DNA from: Batillaria attramentaria
Taxonomy: Eukaryota; Mollusca; Gastropoda; Batillariidae
Assembly: GCA_018292915.2 (NCBI GenBank)
Contig: JACVVK020000095.1
Location: 1,038,501 to 1,102,500, forward strand
DNA: 64,000 bases
Direction of reading: 5' to 3'
Part shown: positions 45,200 through 54,300 of the stretch, one piece after another
How positions within the stretch are numbered: position 1 is the stretch's first letter
How the letters are laid out: each line of letters starts with the position of its first letter
The notes under the pieces: model-generated
What the model was told of the DNA's origin: nothing
The model's input: only the letters and a program-made list of their open reading frames with translations
Database searches by the model: none
Position numbers and translations under genes: made by a program

Positions 45200-45728
45200 G
45201 GGAGAGGGGAGGAGAAGCAGTCCAAATATCTTTGTCCCCCCCCACCCCTATCCTGCAAAGAAAGAAAAGAGTACCAGTTAGTGTTAGCTGACATTGTCCT
45301 GATGCCTCTTGCAGAGATGGTGAGTCCAGTGAGCGCCTCCCTGGACCTGAGAACAACACCTGACCCCTTGCGCATTGGCCCGGGCCTTTCCATGGCAACC
45401 ACACCCAATCCTCAGGTTCGTATCGGTCCTTACGCCCTCCCCTGCCCTGCCTGTAAACAAACAGATCACGATGGACCTTCCACGACTTACGTGTAGACTG
45501 CAGTTGAATTTGAAAGAAAACAAGTCAGTTGAAGATGACCCATGTGATTTTTTTTGTTGGTTGTTGTTGTTTTTGCAGGATCTCCATGGGCAGCAACTTA
45601 TGTACTCTATCGTCCACCCTCCACCCCCACCGTCCACCCTCATGACCCTGCCGCTGCCAGCATTCCAACAGTTGGCCCAGTCAGCCGGCTGCAAGAGCGC
45701 AGATGTGAAAAACAGAGACAAGACTTGA
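20293..45728 (+). CDS. MLLT10: AF10/AF17-type PHD-finger chromatin reader, 17 exons
   Basis: Exons: 20293-20401, 20503-20582, 21144-21198, 21334-21443, 25199-25305, 28000-28093, 29504-29626, 30253-31004, 32306-32461, 37503-37585, 37865-37957, 39786-39885, 40587-40672, 43746-43942, 44417-44528, 45315-45415 and 45579-45728. Phases agree throughout and total 2508 bases, 835 aa. Exons 1-6 (residues 5-185) form the PHD-zinc knuckle-PHD unit, from MIGGCCVCSEERGWEENPL to HNVKYCGYCAYHY. In mammalian AF10 this unit reads unmodified H3K27. Exon 8 is Ser/Thr/Gly-rich; exon 9 is Lys-rich (likely nuclear signal) with a Gly run. Exon 13 carries EQLLERQW, the AF10/AF17 octapeptide, followed in exon 14 by a leucine zipper; this pair binds DOT1L, the H3K79 methyltransferase. 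Shorter than vertebrate AF10 (about 1000-1070 aa). Invertebrates usually have one AF10/AF17 gene, so MLLT6 is an equal name. The start MKEMIGG corresponds to an internal Met of human AF10. Confidence 0.93.
21479..24754. other. MLLT10 intron 4: unidentified insert, possibly one TTAA-flanked element
   Basis: TTAA at 21475-21478 is followed by CCCATTCCCATTTGC. The right edge reads inward as CCCTCTTTGCCTCAGAGCGC, next to TTAA at 24755-24758. This resembles piggyBac ends, but the match is weak. Inside are a first-exon-like piece (ATGGCGTCGTCTGCGCGTGA at 22234, then a GTAAGT donor after 22255), a roughly 210-bp direct duplication (22483-22660 and 22686-22865), a Cys-rich frame at 23384-23480, and the inverted word TCAGAGCGCC at about 24264 and 24730. 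No complete gene could be built. Confidence 0.3.
22483..22865 (+). repeat. Two diverged copies of a roughly 210-bp direct repeat
   Basis: The phrases 'gacattgtaga...cttggtccagcgtg', 'caaaatcccacttc', 'aacttgctgt', 'agaggta' and 'ctccgattctttttctt' in the first copy recur in order in the second (for example cttggtccaacgtg at 22709 and ctcccattctttctctt at 22838). Identity is roughly 75%. They lie in MLLT10 intron 4. Confidence 0.65.
24920..25098. mobile_element. pogo/Tigger-like MITE, 179 bp, TA-flanked
   Basis: The left end CAGTAGAACCTCTTTTGGG and the right end (read inward CAGTACAACTTTTTTTGGG) form terminal inverted repeats flanked by TA at 24918-24919 and 25099-25100. The inner halves also pair (GGTGGCCACCCC with GGGGTGGTCGCC). 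CAGTAGAACC-type termini with a TA target are known from pogo/Tigger elements. No coding capacity. Another left end of this type is at 28810. It ends 100 bases before MLLT10 exon 5. Confidence 0.75.
25423..27697 (+). mobile_element. 5'-truncated LINE with RT and RNase H (I/Jockey group), broken
   Basis: Inserted in MLLT10 intron 5 in the same orientation. The duplication gtatgacaga flanks it at 25413-25422 and 27698-27707. The frame open from the truncation to 27026 encodes reverse transcriptase (YRPISLLSCLGKTLERM, FRKNRSTVDQL, FIDLSKAFDKVW, GVPQGGVISPTLF, LHADDFAMW) and then the start of RNase H (YTDGSADSAV). TGA at 27024-27026 interrupts the RNase H domain. A frameshift near 27145 is needed to reach WIPAHCGLTGNEEADRLAKS and the Cys-rich end (CPCGTAPQTPEHIL), which stops near 27657. 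The 3' end is a (GAA)n tail. The endonuclease part is missing. Dead copy; an RNase H domain after the RT fits the I/Jockey superfamily. Confidence 0.9.
27762..27930 (+). mobile_element. tRNA-derived SINE, family A, copy 4
   Basis: Complete plus-strand copy, the cleanest in the window, from GGGAGCCGGGGTGGTCGAAT to the AC-rich CCACCCACC end. The target-site duplication catgtgtattga is perfect at 27750-27761 and 27931-27942. It sits in MLLT10 intron 5, 55 bases after the LINE. Confidence 0.92.
28420..28529. repeat. 110-bp near-perfect hairpin (foldback MITE)
   Basis: Two arms of about 53 bases, roughly 90% complementary, meet with almost no loop. The left arm runs TGCCGACTAGTACGGATTGG to CGGTTAAATAC, and the right arm is its inverse. 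No coding content. It lies in MLLT10 intron 6 and would form a stable hairpin in the pre-mRNA. Confidence 0.8.
28808..29123. repeat. pogo-like left end with a 33-bp perfect inverted repeat
   Basis: TA then CAGTAGAGCCTCTTTTGGGC at 28810 matches the MITE at 24920. Farther in, 28902-28934 and 29091-29123 are exact inverted copies of each other (GTCCGGACCCCTCCCCGGGA at the outer end). A clear right terminus for the pogo-like end was not found, so the element is either longer and decayed or rearranged. Confidence 0.6.
29889..30100. repeat. Foldback element with palindromic 27-bp satellite core
   Basis: The outer arms (CATGTGGCTTTTCAGCTC with AAAAATGACATAGG on the left, and CCTATGTCATTTCTTGAG with ATGCAAAGCCACATG on the right) are inverted copies. 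Between them five units of 27 bases repeat, each holding the palindrome GTGAATAATATTCAC flanked by AGACTTTTTCCT. Because 27 is a multiple of 3, both strands stay open (reading NNIHRLFPV or NIVHRKKSV), which is an artefact. It lies 150 bases upstream of MLLT10 exon 8. Confidence 0.8.
31005..32305 (+). other. MLLT10 intron 8
   Basis: No gene, RNA or complete mobile element recognised. A poly-G run lies at 31086-31102, and AT-rich open frames (for example around 31657-31985) lack any codon-usage or domain support. Confidence 0.5.
33445..34912 (-). mobile_element. CR1/Rex-like LINE fragment, 3' part
   Basis: The minus-strand frame 34912-34412 reads the end of a reverse transcriptase: YLGVIIDSRLNWNANTDHV, SLRKLHSFDASEKTLNMFY, CWGSQISKQDRGRVDKVVKK. 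Beyond a stop the reading continues in degenerate form (HPLFSLIEGQRSTFSGR). The 3' end is GGGATTAATAAAGTTCTTATC near 33470-33450, a common CR1/Rex-type tail. The 5' part and catalytic RT motifs are missing. Similar tail-only remnants lie near 40335, 44741 and 53190. Confidence 0.75.
35336..36290 (-). pseudogene. Two exons of an unnamed invertebrate protein family in the transposon
   Basis: Exon A ends at 36062 with donor GTAAGT and reads VVKQFSFSEKTMQRVSECRE to GFHKKCYNRLQAYHSS. Exon B starts after an acceptor at about 35690 and reads YLREQVMSVTSPAVWPADS, LVGLFNLLVWMCG, RKILATAQDILHVANS, then an acidic tail (CDSDTSEYDSD) and a stop at 35336. These segments recall a family widespread in mollusc and cnidarian genomes (xWPP/LFNLLAW/AQDIxxxxSNGR pattern). 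That is recollection, not a search. Joining A to B directly breaks the frame, so a middle part is missing or spliced differently, and the usual sequence after the SNGR position is absent. Function unknown. Confidence 0.45.
36566..37502 (+). other. MLLT10 intron 9, right part
   Basis: Plain AT-rich intron sequence after the TA-flanked transposon. No further gene or repeat family recognised. Confidence 0.5.
38248..38672. mobile_element. hAT-like non-autonomous element, copy 1
   Basis: Ends CAGGGTCCGTACAGGT and ACCTGTATGGACCCTG are inverted copies. The right 200 bases (TTGCTGACTGCGATAACTTG, GAAAACAGGAGAGTTTGCC) match a second copy at 43197-43675. CAGGG termini are common in hAT elements; an 8-bp target duplication was not evident. 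It lies in MLLT10 intron 11. Confidence 0.55.
40337..40400 (+). repeat. LINE 3' tail remnant
   Basis: The phrase TCAAGATAAAGACAACTTCA with TTAATCCCAATGCTGGGAAA resembles, in diverged form, the 3' terminus of the CR1/Rex-like LINE at 33445. No coding part remains. Confidence 0.4.
41607..41772 (+). mobile_element. Short LTR-like repeat, copy 2
   Basis: Matches the copy at 13632-13794 through GATCTGACCTGTTCAGTACG, AGCAGCCCTGCACAGCG, AAAGTATTGGAGTTGTATTC and GCGACATAG. Here the TATA box has decayed to GTACGTAA and AATAAA to CATAAA. It is bracketed by two related blocks (41480-41605 and 41815-41920) that share CACGTCAATCAAACATGACG and GCGTCAGTGCGCG. The bracketing blocks suggest a longer LTR-type unit or a local duplication. 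Confidence 0.45.
42118..42690 (+). repeat. Two diverged copies of a roughly 305-bp direct repeat
   Basis: Copy 1 starts near 42119 and copy 2 near 42427. Shared blocks in order: TATAARAGCGAC, GAGT(T/C)CGTATTCA, GCTATCTA, AAATATTACGCCT, AAAAGGGCGATAACTC, CCCCAAATTT and TATTTTCGRAGAAA. No open frame of note. Confidence 0.75.
43197..43675. mobile_element. hAT-like element copy 2, split by a SINE tail
   Basis: Ends CAGGGTTCGTATAGGTC and ACCTGTATGGACCCT match copy 1 at 38248. A SINE family C fragment (43240-43446) interrupts it, so that SINE is younger. It lies 70 bases upstream of MLLT10 exon 14. Confidence 0.6.
43240..43446 (+). mobile_element. 5'-truncated SINE, family C
   Basis: Same 3' half as the full copy at 60022-60420: GAAAAATAAATGCA, TTCGCACCACGTGATTG, CACGTGAGCGTGCGTG, GCGGCGCTTTGAGCC, GCGCCTATA and an (ATT)n tail. 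No tRNA head. Confidence 0.75.
44690..44818 (+). mobile_element. LINE 3' tail with (GAATT)n end
   Basis: The stretch CCTCCCCTTGAGGACAATAA, then AGAACTATTGAATTGAATTG, matches the usual end of CR1/Rex-type LINEs with a pentameric tail. No coding part. It lies in MLLT10 intron 15. Confidence 0.55.
45137..45198. repeat. (GT)n microsatellite in MLLT10 intron 15
   Basis: About 31 GT units ending 117 bases before exon 16. Confidence 0.95.
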
Positions 45729-48700
45729 AACATCCTCAGCTTCTCAGTTGTTAGGTGGAACAGACATTTCAAGGACAAAGCATTTTATCTGCTGCTACTG
45801 GACAAGTCGGGAATGAACTGATGCTGAAGCATATGGAGGGAGGGTGAGGGAAAGGGGGGTAGGGGTGGGGGTGGATGTTTCATGGTTACATGGCTGTGGG
45901 TGTGCATGAATGATGGGAGAAAGTTTGTGAGACTGAGAGTGTCTGGTCATGAGTGAATGCTTTATTTGTATGCAATGACAAAAACTATAAGCCTTCGGAG
46001 AATCGTCGAGAGATTTTGTGTGTGTGCGAAATGTCGAGGATTTTTCTTCTCTCTCTCTCTCTCTTTTTTTTTTTTTTTTTTTTTTTTTGGTCATTCCCTC
46101 GTGTATGAGAACCATATTCTTTGATCTCAAACCAGAAGAAGGAGCCAACCAGCCAGCAACATATCACATGGACACTATGGAAAAGTATTCATTTAAAAAA
46201 AAAAAAATTTAAATCATTCGACAGTCCTCCAGTTCGTGAAATAGGAAACTGCTTTCCTGTGGATCAGTAGCTTGGATGCTGACAGTGGGTAACAGACTGA
46301 TAGAGAACATGGTGGCACCCTCTTCGATCATGTTGTGCAACAGTAACACTTGCTGTGTGTTGAGAGTTGAAGCTGTCCTTTTCTTTTTTTCAAACGTTTG
46401 GTTTCTTGAGCAACGTTTAAACTTTAGGGTTTTTTGTTTGTTTGTTTTTTCATTTTTTTCCCCCTTCGAAGCTTTCAGAATTTGAGTGAGGTCTGTGAGC
46501 TGAGTGATCATCTTGAAACATACAACTTTTATGATATACCCTGGATGTCTCTCAGGAAGTACATCTTTCCATAGTTGATGAACAGTTATGATGTGTGTTT
46601 CAAGCCATTTGTTGTCATTTGCGTCAAGGTTTTAGACCACACAACTTACGTCTCTTAATAGGCTTTGATTTACGTCCAGCTGCTGTTTGATCACTGAAGG
46701 GATGGAAAAATGGAAATAGTATTTGCGCTAGTTTGAAGTAGGGATAAATTCTTCAAAGCAAAACGTAGCCACAAGGTGCTGCTTCAACATTTTGCGTGAA
46801 AAGAATGATGGGCTCTATTGTCACAGTGAACTGCTGTTGTAGAACTCACGTTTTACGATGCAACATTTGTATGGAGAATACATTTTTATACTGTTGTAAA
46901 TGCCACCACTATGACTGTTTGGGACGGAATAGAACAGCAGTGCAAGCTTGTATAAAACTGAGACCTGTTTTGTGTATGTTGCCACGCAAATGTGCAAACG
47001 CCTCTTCCTTTGCAACATGTGTCAACATCAGGTCACTGGTTCATGTTCAGGTTACTTTTGTACACGTACAGTGTTACTGAGTAGTCAATTTTGTTGTCAG
47101 TGTTCAGCTGTTTGCTGGCTGTTCTAGATATCACTGTTTAAATGGGTAGTGATGGTAGCGCGTCAGATTCAGCCACTACACTACTGAATGGCCATCACTG
47201 CTATCACAGCAGTGAAGCGTGGGTTTGAGCCCAGGTCAAGCTTGTGATATGTGATACTGGTTTTTCCTGGCTACCGGGCTGCTCATCAAGGGGTCATCCG
47301 GCTTTCCTCCCCCAGCACAAATGAAAAGTAGGATCGGTTTTGGGTGGAGCTGCACCTCAGCGAAGCAGCCCGAAGTTCCCCAAAGGGACATGGAGTAGTG
47401 TAAAGAAACAAACAACCCAAAAAAAACTCCCAAAAACCCCACATTTTGACACTGTTCAAGCTTTCGAAGGTTCTCTCTGTCGATGTATTGTTAGCAGCAG
47501 CTGCTCTCTGCTGCTCTTGGCATTTTTACTGTTTCTTGTTATAAAAGGTTCACTGTGTTCTGCATTTACAGTACTAGCATAACGGTGCTTTGGTAAGAGT
47601 TCAGGACTATAAATGCACAAATACTATTGATGTGTGCCAACTGCATGCACAAATACTGAAATACATTTGTAGTACTGTAATAGTAGTGTGATAAAATAAA
47701 ATTGGAGAAAAAACTGTCTGCAACCGGAAGTCTATTGGCATACTGGACAGTTGGACACAATGTTAATTCTTGCTTCCAACAGATTCTTCAATTGTTTTTA
47801 AAATTTTATTATGTTTGTTTATTTCAGTTTGGTTTTCTTCCATGGAAAGCCAATGCAAGAATAGTGTGTTCTTACTCTTAGGGCACCTATTTTATAACTA
47901 TCGTCACCCATCCTAAAGATTTGCGTTCTACATCTTGGCTGATTCACGGTGACTTTTTTTTTTTTTTTTGATAGTTGAAGAAATCATAGGGAAGTGGGTC
48001 ACATGTTTGTTGTGTAAATACAACGCAACGTAACACAACAGAATGTGTTACCATGATGGCTTATTCACGTTCATTCAAGCATGGAAACTGTTAAAGGTGG
48101 CTTCTCTGCGATTACTCAAGCATGGAAGCTGTTGAGCCAGTTGTGTGTAGGGCGTTTAGCGTTCTGTAGTAAGCTTCTACGTTGTAGATGTACGTTCGTT
48201 AGCCCAACTCTTGAGACAGTATTGTGGTCAGTGTGCTTAGACATGGCTAAGTGGAGGCTTTTCTGCGGTGTGAAGATGGTGAAAACGCACATTTTTGTTT
48301 TCTTCCAGTTGATATTGGCAAACGTGTGTATGCAGTGCTTTTTCAGAGTTCTGTATAGTACTATACACAACTTACTGAAGCTGGTCTACAGACATCACGT
48401 GTGTGGTGTAATCAGGTATGCGTAAACTCTCAGGGCATACATGTGAACTGGTGTGAATGGCAGAAAAATGAGTCGTTATTTTATGGTTGCGTTGGTATAT
48501 ATATATGGTTTACATATTGATTCTGCTTGCTGGAGAGTGCTTGTTATTTGGACTCATTGCAAAATGGCCGACAGCATTGTTGTACGGAAAGTGGCGTTCA
48601 TTCTAGACACTGGTGGTGTTCTTGGCTTGTGCGTCAGATTTTTTAAAAAGCAGGGTCCATCACTGGGCAGTCTCCTGTCGGTTCGAACAGTGTTTGCCTT

Positions 48701-49080
48701 GTACAAATACTGCATTATACATCTCTGCTGTGTGGGGTGGACTCGGATGATCAGAATGATGAATCGCATGAATGGCTCCGTTTCATGCCTTCTTTGTTAA
48801 AACCCCTGCCTGGTTGGAGCATCTTTTTTTTTCCTTTTTTTTTTTTTTTTAACGTGTCTGCCTCATCTCACTGGATGAGCATGATGTAAGTGTTTAGCAG
48901 AGCTTGTACAGTTCTTCTTAACAGTTTCTGCTTTCATCATCGCCTCACGTCTGTCATCAGTCTGTATTTTCTTTCGAACCACTGTTAGCTGCATGCACAT
49001 GACCAAGTCGTACGTTTGTTTTCCTTTTGACTCTGAAGTCTGCATGACAATATTTTCAACAATAAAGTGATTTGTAATTT
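45729..49080 (+). other. Probable 3' UTR and flank of MLLT10
   Basis: After the stop at 45728 no further exon was recognised. Poly(A) signals AATAAA occur at 47695-47700 and 49061-49066; the second is followed by a T/G-rich stretch as expected for cleavage. A SINE-like repeat (47140-47440) lies inside. A 3' UTR of 2.0 or 3.35 kb is therefore inferred, not shown. Confidence 0.4.
47140..47440 (+). mobile_element. SINE-like repeat, family D
   Basis: A tRNA-like start (GATGGTAGCGCGTCAGATTC) with a B-box-like GTGGGTTTGAGCCCAGG is followed by an unrelated body and a GTAAAGAAACAAACAACC tail. Only one copy is seen, so the limits are approximate. Confidence 0.45.
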
Positions 49081-49099
49081 GTTCTGTACCATTTGCTCG

Positions 49100-49680
49100 T
49101 TATTAGTCACATTAGCCCTGGCTTAGTGTGAAGGAAAAGGTGTGTGTGTGTGTGTGTGTGAGTGTGTAAGCTGAATGTGAGGTGATTCCTGTTCCACTGG
49201 ATCATGAAAAGGGAATGATCAAAAACCAAACAAACGAACCAACCCCGAAAAACACGAGATGTCAATTCATGCTTGCTCAACTCTGTTTAATCATATTTAG
49301 CAGCTGTATAGTTGCACTGCTGGTGTAGTATATTCACAAACCATAAGTTTTCTAGATTTGTCTGTTACAAACGGCTGGCAGGACCGGTAAAAAAGCAAAT
49401 TTAATTCAGTTTTAATGGAATGGTCATGCCACAGCATGCAGTATACTAGTAACTGTTTGCCACAAGTGTATCACATGCTAACTGCCAGTTAGTGCATTAT
49501 TTATGTAGCACCTGCATTATGCATAGTCACAATACATACACTGCTGACTGACAAGGAAATCATAAGGGCTTCAGCTTCACTTCACGCTACCCTATCTTTT
49601 GAATCATCAAACGAAAACAACAGAACTACCTGTGTAGTGCAGACAGCTGAACTTCTCATAGCCATGCAAACAAAACAACT
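49100..49680. other. Junction between convergent MLLT10 and ACAA1
   Basis: AT-rich DNA with a short (GT)n run at 49139-49160. No gene recognised. The transcript ends of the two convergent genes must fall in or near 47.7-51.3 kb. Confidence 0.4.
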
Positions 49681-49690
49681 CCATTAGATG

Positions 49691-50707
49691 CAGTGTTGCA
49701 CATTTTTTACCCCCCAGATAGGACATGGTGTCCTGATGACAAAAATGTAATAGGACACAGTGTCCTGGTGATGCAGAGACAATAGGACACCAACTCTGCC
49801 GCAACCATTCTGATCACCACGGACATTCACACACTTCATCAGACAGGCACTCGCTAGGTAATGTGCAACTGTGAACAACAGTGTATTCTCATTTCTGAGA
49901 GCAACTCCACACAAAAGTGAACATTCAAATATAAAAAACTCATTGGACAGAAATCAACATTTTCTCAAAATCAACATGAGAATGAACAAAATTATGTCTC
50001 AGCTCAACTGTTCAAAGTACATGTATAGTCATGATACCTGAATCACTTTTCCCTTTTCAAAGGGAGAAACTGTCTTGGTGCAAAAAAAAAAAAATGTTTT
50101 CACTCCTCAGTGTTCAGACCATGAGCCACAAGGTCTTCCAGGAATGAAAGGATTAAACTGAAGCTGCAAATCATATCTTTTTCTTGCCAAACCAGTCAAG
50201 TATGCTTGCAAGATCACTTTTGTTTGAGCAGGTGCCTCTGGGCTCGCAAGCTAACAGACTTGTTAGCATTTGCTGATTTTTGTCAGCTTTCAATCGTTTT
50301 TTTCGGTGGCATCTTCTTCAAACTCAGTCAAAACAATGTGTACTTCGATCGCATGTGTTCCTCACATCCAAAACAATGCACAGTCCGATAACACGTGTTC
50401 CTACTACGCATGCGCTAGGCAGAAGACAGTAACAAAGAGATTGGCCGCTGATTGGTCAAAATGTGAGCCTTGGGTTAAAAATAGACATGTTCATTGTTGT
50501 AATCTCGATAGGCGTCGCGTGGCGAGGTGGCACGCGCAGCGAGCGAGCAGTACCGGCGTGTCCGCAATGTTTGTGATAAGAATAGGACACGTGTCCGCTA
50601 GAGCTATGCTTTAATCGGACCGTGGGTCCGCTTGGGGGTCGGGGCTATCGGACATTCGAAGTTTTGATCGGTCTATGACCGGAGACCGACGGAAATGTGC
50701 AACACTG
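49691..50707. mobile_element. hAT-like non-autonomous element, 1017 bp
   Basis: The ends are exact inverted copies, CAGTGTTGCACATTT and AAATGTGCAACACTG, each flanked by tagatg (49685-49690 and 50708-50713). Palindromic words GGACATGGTGTCC, GGACACAGTGTCC, GGACACGTGTCC and GGACCGTGGGTCC cluster near both ends, like transposase-binding subterminal repeats. No transposase frame. CAGTG termini fit hAT, although hAT normally duplicates 8 bp, not 6. It lies downstream of the ACAA1 stop. Confidence 0.7.
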
Positions 50708-51307
50708 TAGATGTAATACAAAAAATTCTGTACATAACAGAAAAGCAGACTGATTATCAAAATGCCCCCCAGAACACATCTCTGCTAGTTCAACATCTCA
50801 CCACTGGTATGGAATTGGTTTGCCTTGTTTTTAACCCTGACCTTGCTGAGAACAGAATATTCCGGACTCCCTCTATGGCTTTTTCAGCACAAGACTAGCG
50901 AATTCTGCAAAGCAGAACGAATCATTCTAAAACGTACCAAAATGCAGTCCTGATGACTGCTGATATGAGTGGTTTGGACTTTCCATGTACATGAGCAAAC
51001 CTGTTTTAGAAATCGCCGACATTCATATCAACAAAGGCACATGCTGTAGTTTTCAGGGATGCACATCAAAGCTGATGGACTATACAAGCCATGTTATGGT
51101 CCTCTGGTCTGACACGCCACACAGAAAAAGACAGGCTAACAGTGAAATCATCTGCAGTTTTAGCAACGCATCCACAAAATCATGTCCCCAACATTCAACA
51201 AATCTTAATCAGTCACACTGTATCCTGGAAGGGTTTGGGTCATGCAGAAGTATTTTCGAATGTAAAGAAGTGCAGCACCTTGGTCGAAGCAATGGTGCAT
51301 CAGGGAT

Positions 51308-54300
51308 CTAATTCACTCCAGGGTATTCAAACACTGCTGCTGCTCCCATTCCTGTCCCCATGCACATGGAAACCACACCCATTCCTCTGAAACATAAACA
51401 AAAAACAACCAAGCTTTCACAGGGGCACCTCTCTAAGGTACGACTTTCATATTACACTGATAAAGTGGTAATACAGTGGGTACCAGCGCACTGTGGCATC
51501 AGAGGCAACAAAAAAGCGGATATACTAGCAAAAGACGGTGCACAGAAGGAGCAGGACAACAACCTGGTGTCGTACGATGAAATCAAGACAATCATCAAGG
51601 TGCACCAAGGAATGAAGTGGCGCCTCCAGCACCCCAAATACAACCCAGAAGACGGATACCACTTGCTGGGACGACGGGAACAGGTCAAGCTCTTCCGCCT
51701 GAGGACTGGACACAATCGCCTGTACCACCACATGCACACAAAATTTGGCACTGGACAGAGCGGGGAGTGCCCTTGTGGTGGACCAATGACAACAGACCAC
51801 ATCCTCCAAGACTGTACGACGCATGTAGCATCCAGAAGGAAGTACTGGCCGACACCAACAGCAGTGGAAACCAAGCTCTACGGCACCCTGGAGGAGCTGC
51901 GACGGACGGCAGCCTTCATCGAGGACACCGGGCTGCTCATCTAACGAGAAGCGAACGACGAAGAAGATATTACATTGATGCAGATCTAAGGTCAAGTCAA
52001 AATCATCCTCACAGATGTTGTCCTTGAGAAGTGCACACAGCAGATACATGCGTATGTCGTACCACATGCAAGTATCCCACATTTCTGACTCTTTTCGATT
52101 TTGGCCCTGTATGTGAAAATCAGGCAAGATTAATTGTTTCTTGATGGCTCTCACTGCAGCAAACACGAGTATAATCAAAGTGCAAGACTCCCACTATGCC
52201 AAACATAAATACATACAGATATAACTGAATTATGTTTTCGTTGAGGCCACTGGTGCACAAGCCCGAACAGACTTGGCAGGTTTTGAGTTAAGTTCATCAA
52301 AATACACTGTATTCTACAGGTGGTGTTACCTCTACACACGGCTGCTGGTATCCACTAGCAGGTAGTAATGTGAGTTGAAAAATAATCTCTAGGGCTCCTT
52401 TAACTACGAAAGAATGATTCAAGTTGCAATGTACAAATTTTTTTTACTCAAACAAAGAGAAAAGTTAGTTAGTTATTTAGGGCTTAACGCCGCGCAAGCA
52501 ACAGAGGCTAATTCGCGGCAACAAACAAAGAGAAAAAGAATGCACATGAATACACAGAGGAGGGTGGGTGGGGTGGGGGTTTGGGGGTTTAACGTCCTTT
52601 TCCACCACATAGGGTGATATCAAAGACGGGGCAACGATGAAAAAGCCAGTACAAATATTTGGCCCCAGCCGGGATCGAACTCACGACCCGAGCATTAGAA
52701 GTCCAACGCTCTACCATTCGACCACCCCGGCTCCCCGAATACACAGAGGAACATTCACCAACACACAAACCGCCAACAAAATAACATACCGCTTTCCCCG
52801 GCGTTTCAGCTCATGCAGAAGAGTTGCAATCATGCGCGCACCAGTACAACCCACGGGATGTCCGAGCGCGATGGCTCCACCTTTGGGGTTGACCTTCTCA
52901 ATTGGAATTCCCAACTTCTCCACACAGTACACCGCTTGGCTGGCAAACGCCTCATTGATCTCGTAGATGTCAATGTCATTTATTGTCAGACCTGTCACAT
53001 GGCAAGACCATTAATGGCCATAGACAGCAACAGTAACTGAAGAAGTAAAAAACAACAATTTAAAAAAAACAAAAAACTTCTCAAATGATTCAGAATAAAT
53101 TAAAACAAATGGAAAGAGCAACAGATCATCAGAGTTGATGGTTAGAAATGATTTTCAGGCAAAATGCTGCATCAGTGTGCCACAAGATAAGATAAGATAG
53201 ATTTATTGCTTCTTAGTTACAATTAAGAAGAATTTGCTTTGCTCCTCTTGATAATAAAACACAATTGATATACACAAACATACCATAGAAATACATATAC
53301 ACATTCACACACTCAGTCATTGGCTAAAGAGAAGAAGCACTGGCATTGCCTCACATTAAACTATGTTAAACAAGCACTAAGAATAACAGTTAAAAAGGAG
53401 GGGCAGGCCTAACACAGAATACAGATCACAGATAACAGCTCTCTCTACATATAGATCCTTCATCCAGACACATCCTATCTTCTGAGCTCGCACAAAACAA
53501 GGGCACGTTTTAGGATGTCACAGCCCTGAAAGTCTGATTTTTTTCATACGAGCTCTTGGTTAGTAATTCAAAAATTTCACTAGCCAAATTAGAAAATGTA
53601 CTAGCCAAACTTCACAGATAAAAAAGTTACTAGTCAATTTTTTTTTTTTTTTTAATTGGACAAGGAGGTGTCTCTGCCTTCGGTGCATCCAAAGATCACA
53701 GCTTGTTTGCTTTTGATTTTGTGCGCTTCATGAATATGCCAATGATATATGCAAAATTCAGACTCATAAGGAGCCAAGGGAACTCACTCATGCTTCAGCT
53801 GACGAACCTGACTCTAACAGTTATGATTCTGGAGACGCGAAATGTCTTTTTACTGCTGTGACACTCTTTTACTGCACTCACATCTGGCAAGTAAGTGTTT
53901 AATTTTCCTTGCCAGCATTTTTTTTTTTTCCCTGCCATGGCGAGTAAAATACTCACCTCTTTCAGGGCTGTGTGAACTAAAAGATCAGAAATGATCACAA
54001 ACGTAATACAGATGCTGCATCAAAATCAGCAGGAAGAACTTTGCTTACAAATTTTGCAACGATCCCTGCATTTGCAGCATGCAGCAGAGTAGACTCGGAG
54101 CATAAAACACATGCCTTAGCAGCACACTTACCAGCCTTCATCAAATCCACTGGAGAAGAACTATGCATACAGATGGATTTTTTTTTTTTTTTTTTTTTTT
54201 GGGGGGGGGGGGGATTGTTTGTTTGTTTGCACACTTTTCATTTACCTCATGTACTTTTGGGGTCTGACCCTCTGTATGCTGCTACATGTAAAAACGTATG

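Noticed and set aside
48081..48800. ORFs of 114-115 codons downstream of MLLT10
   Set aside because: No similarity recognised, and they lie in a likely 3' UTR; chance frames.
51360..51456. Plus-strand start of the RNase H frame at 51360
   Set aside because: This part overlaps the last ACAA1 exon on the other strand; the LINE fragment proper starts after the atattaca duplication at 51457.
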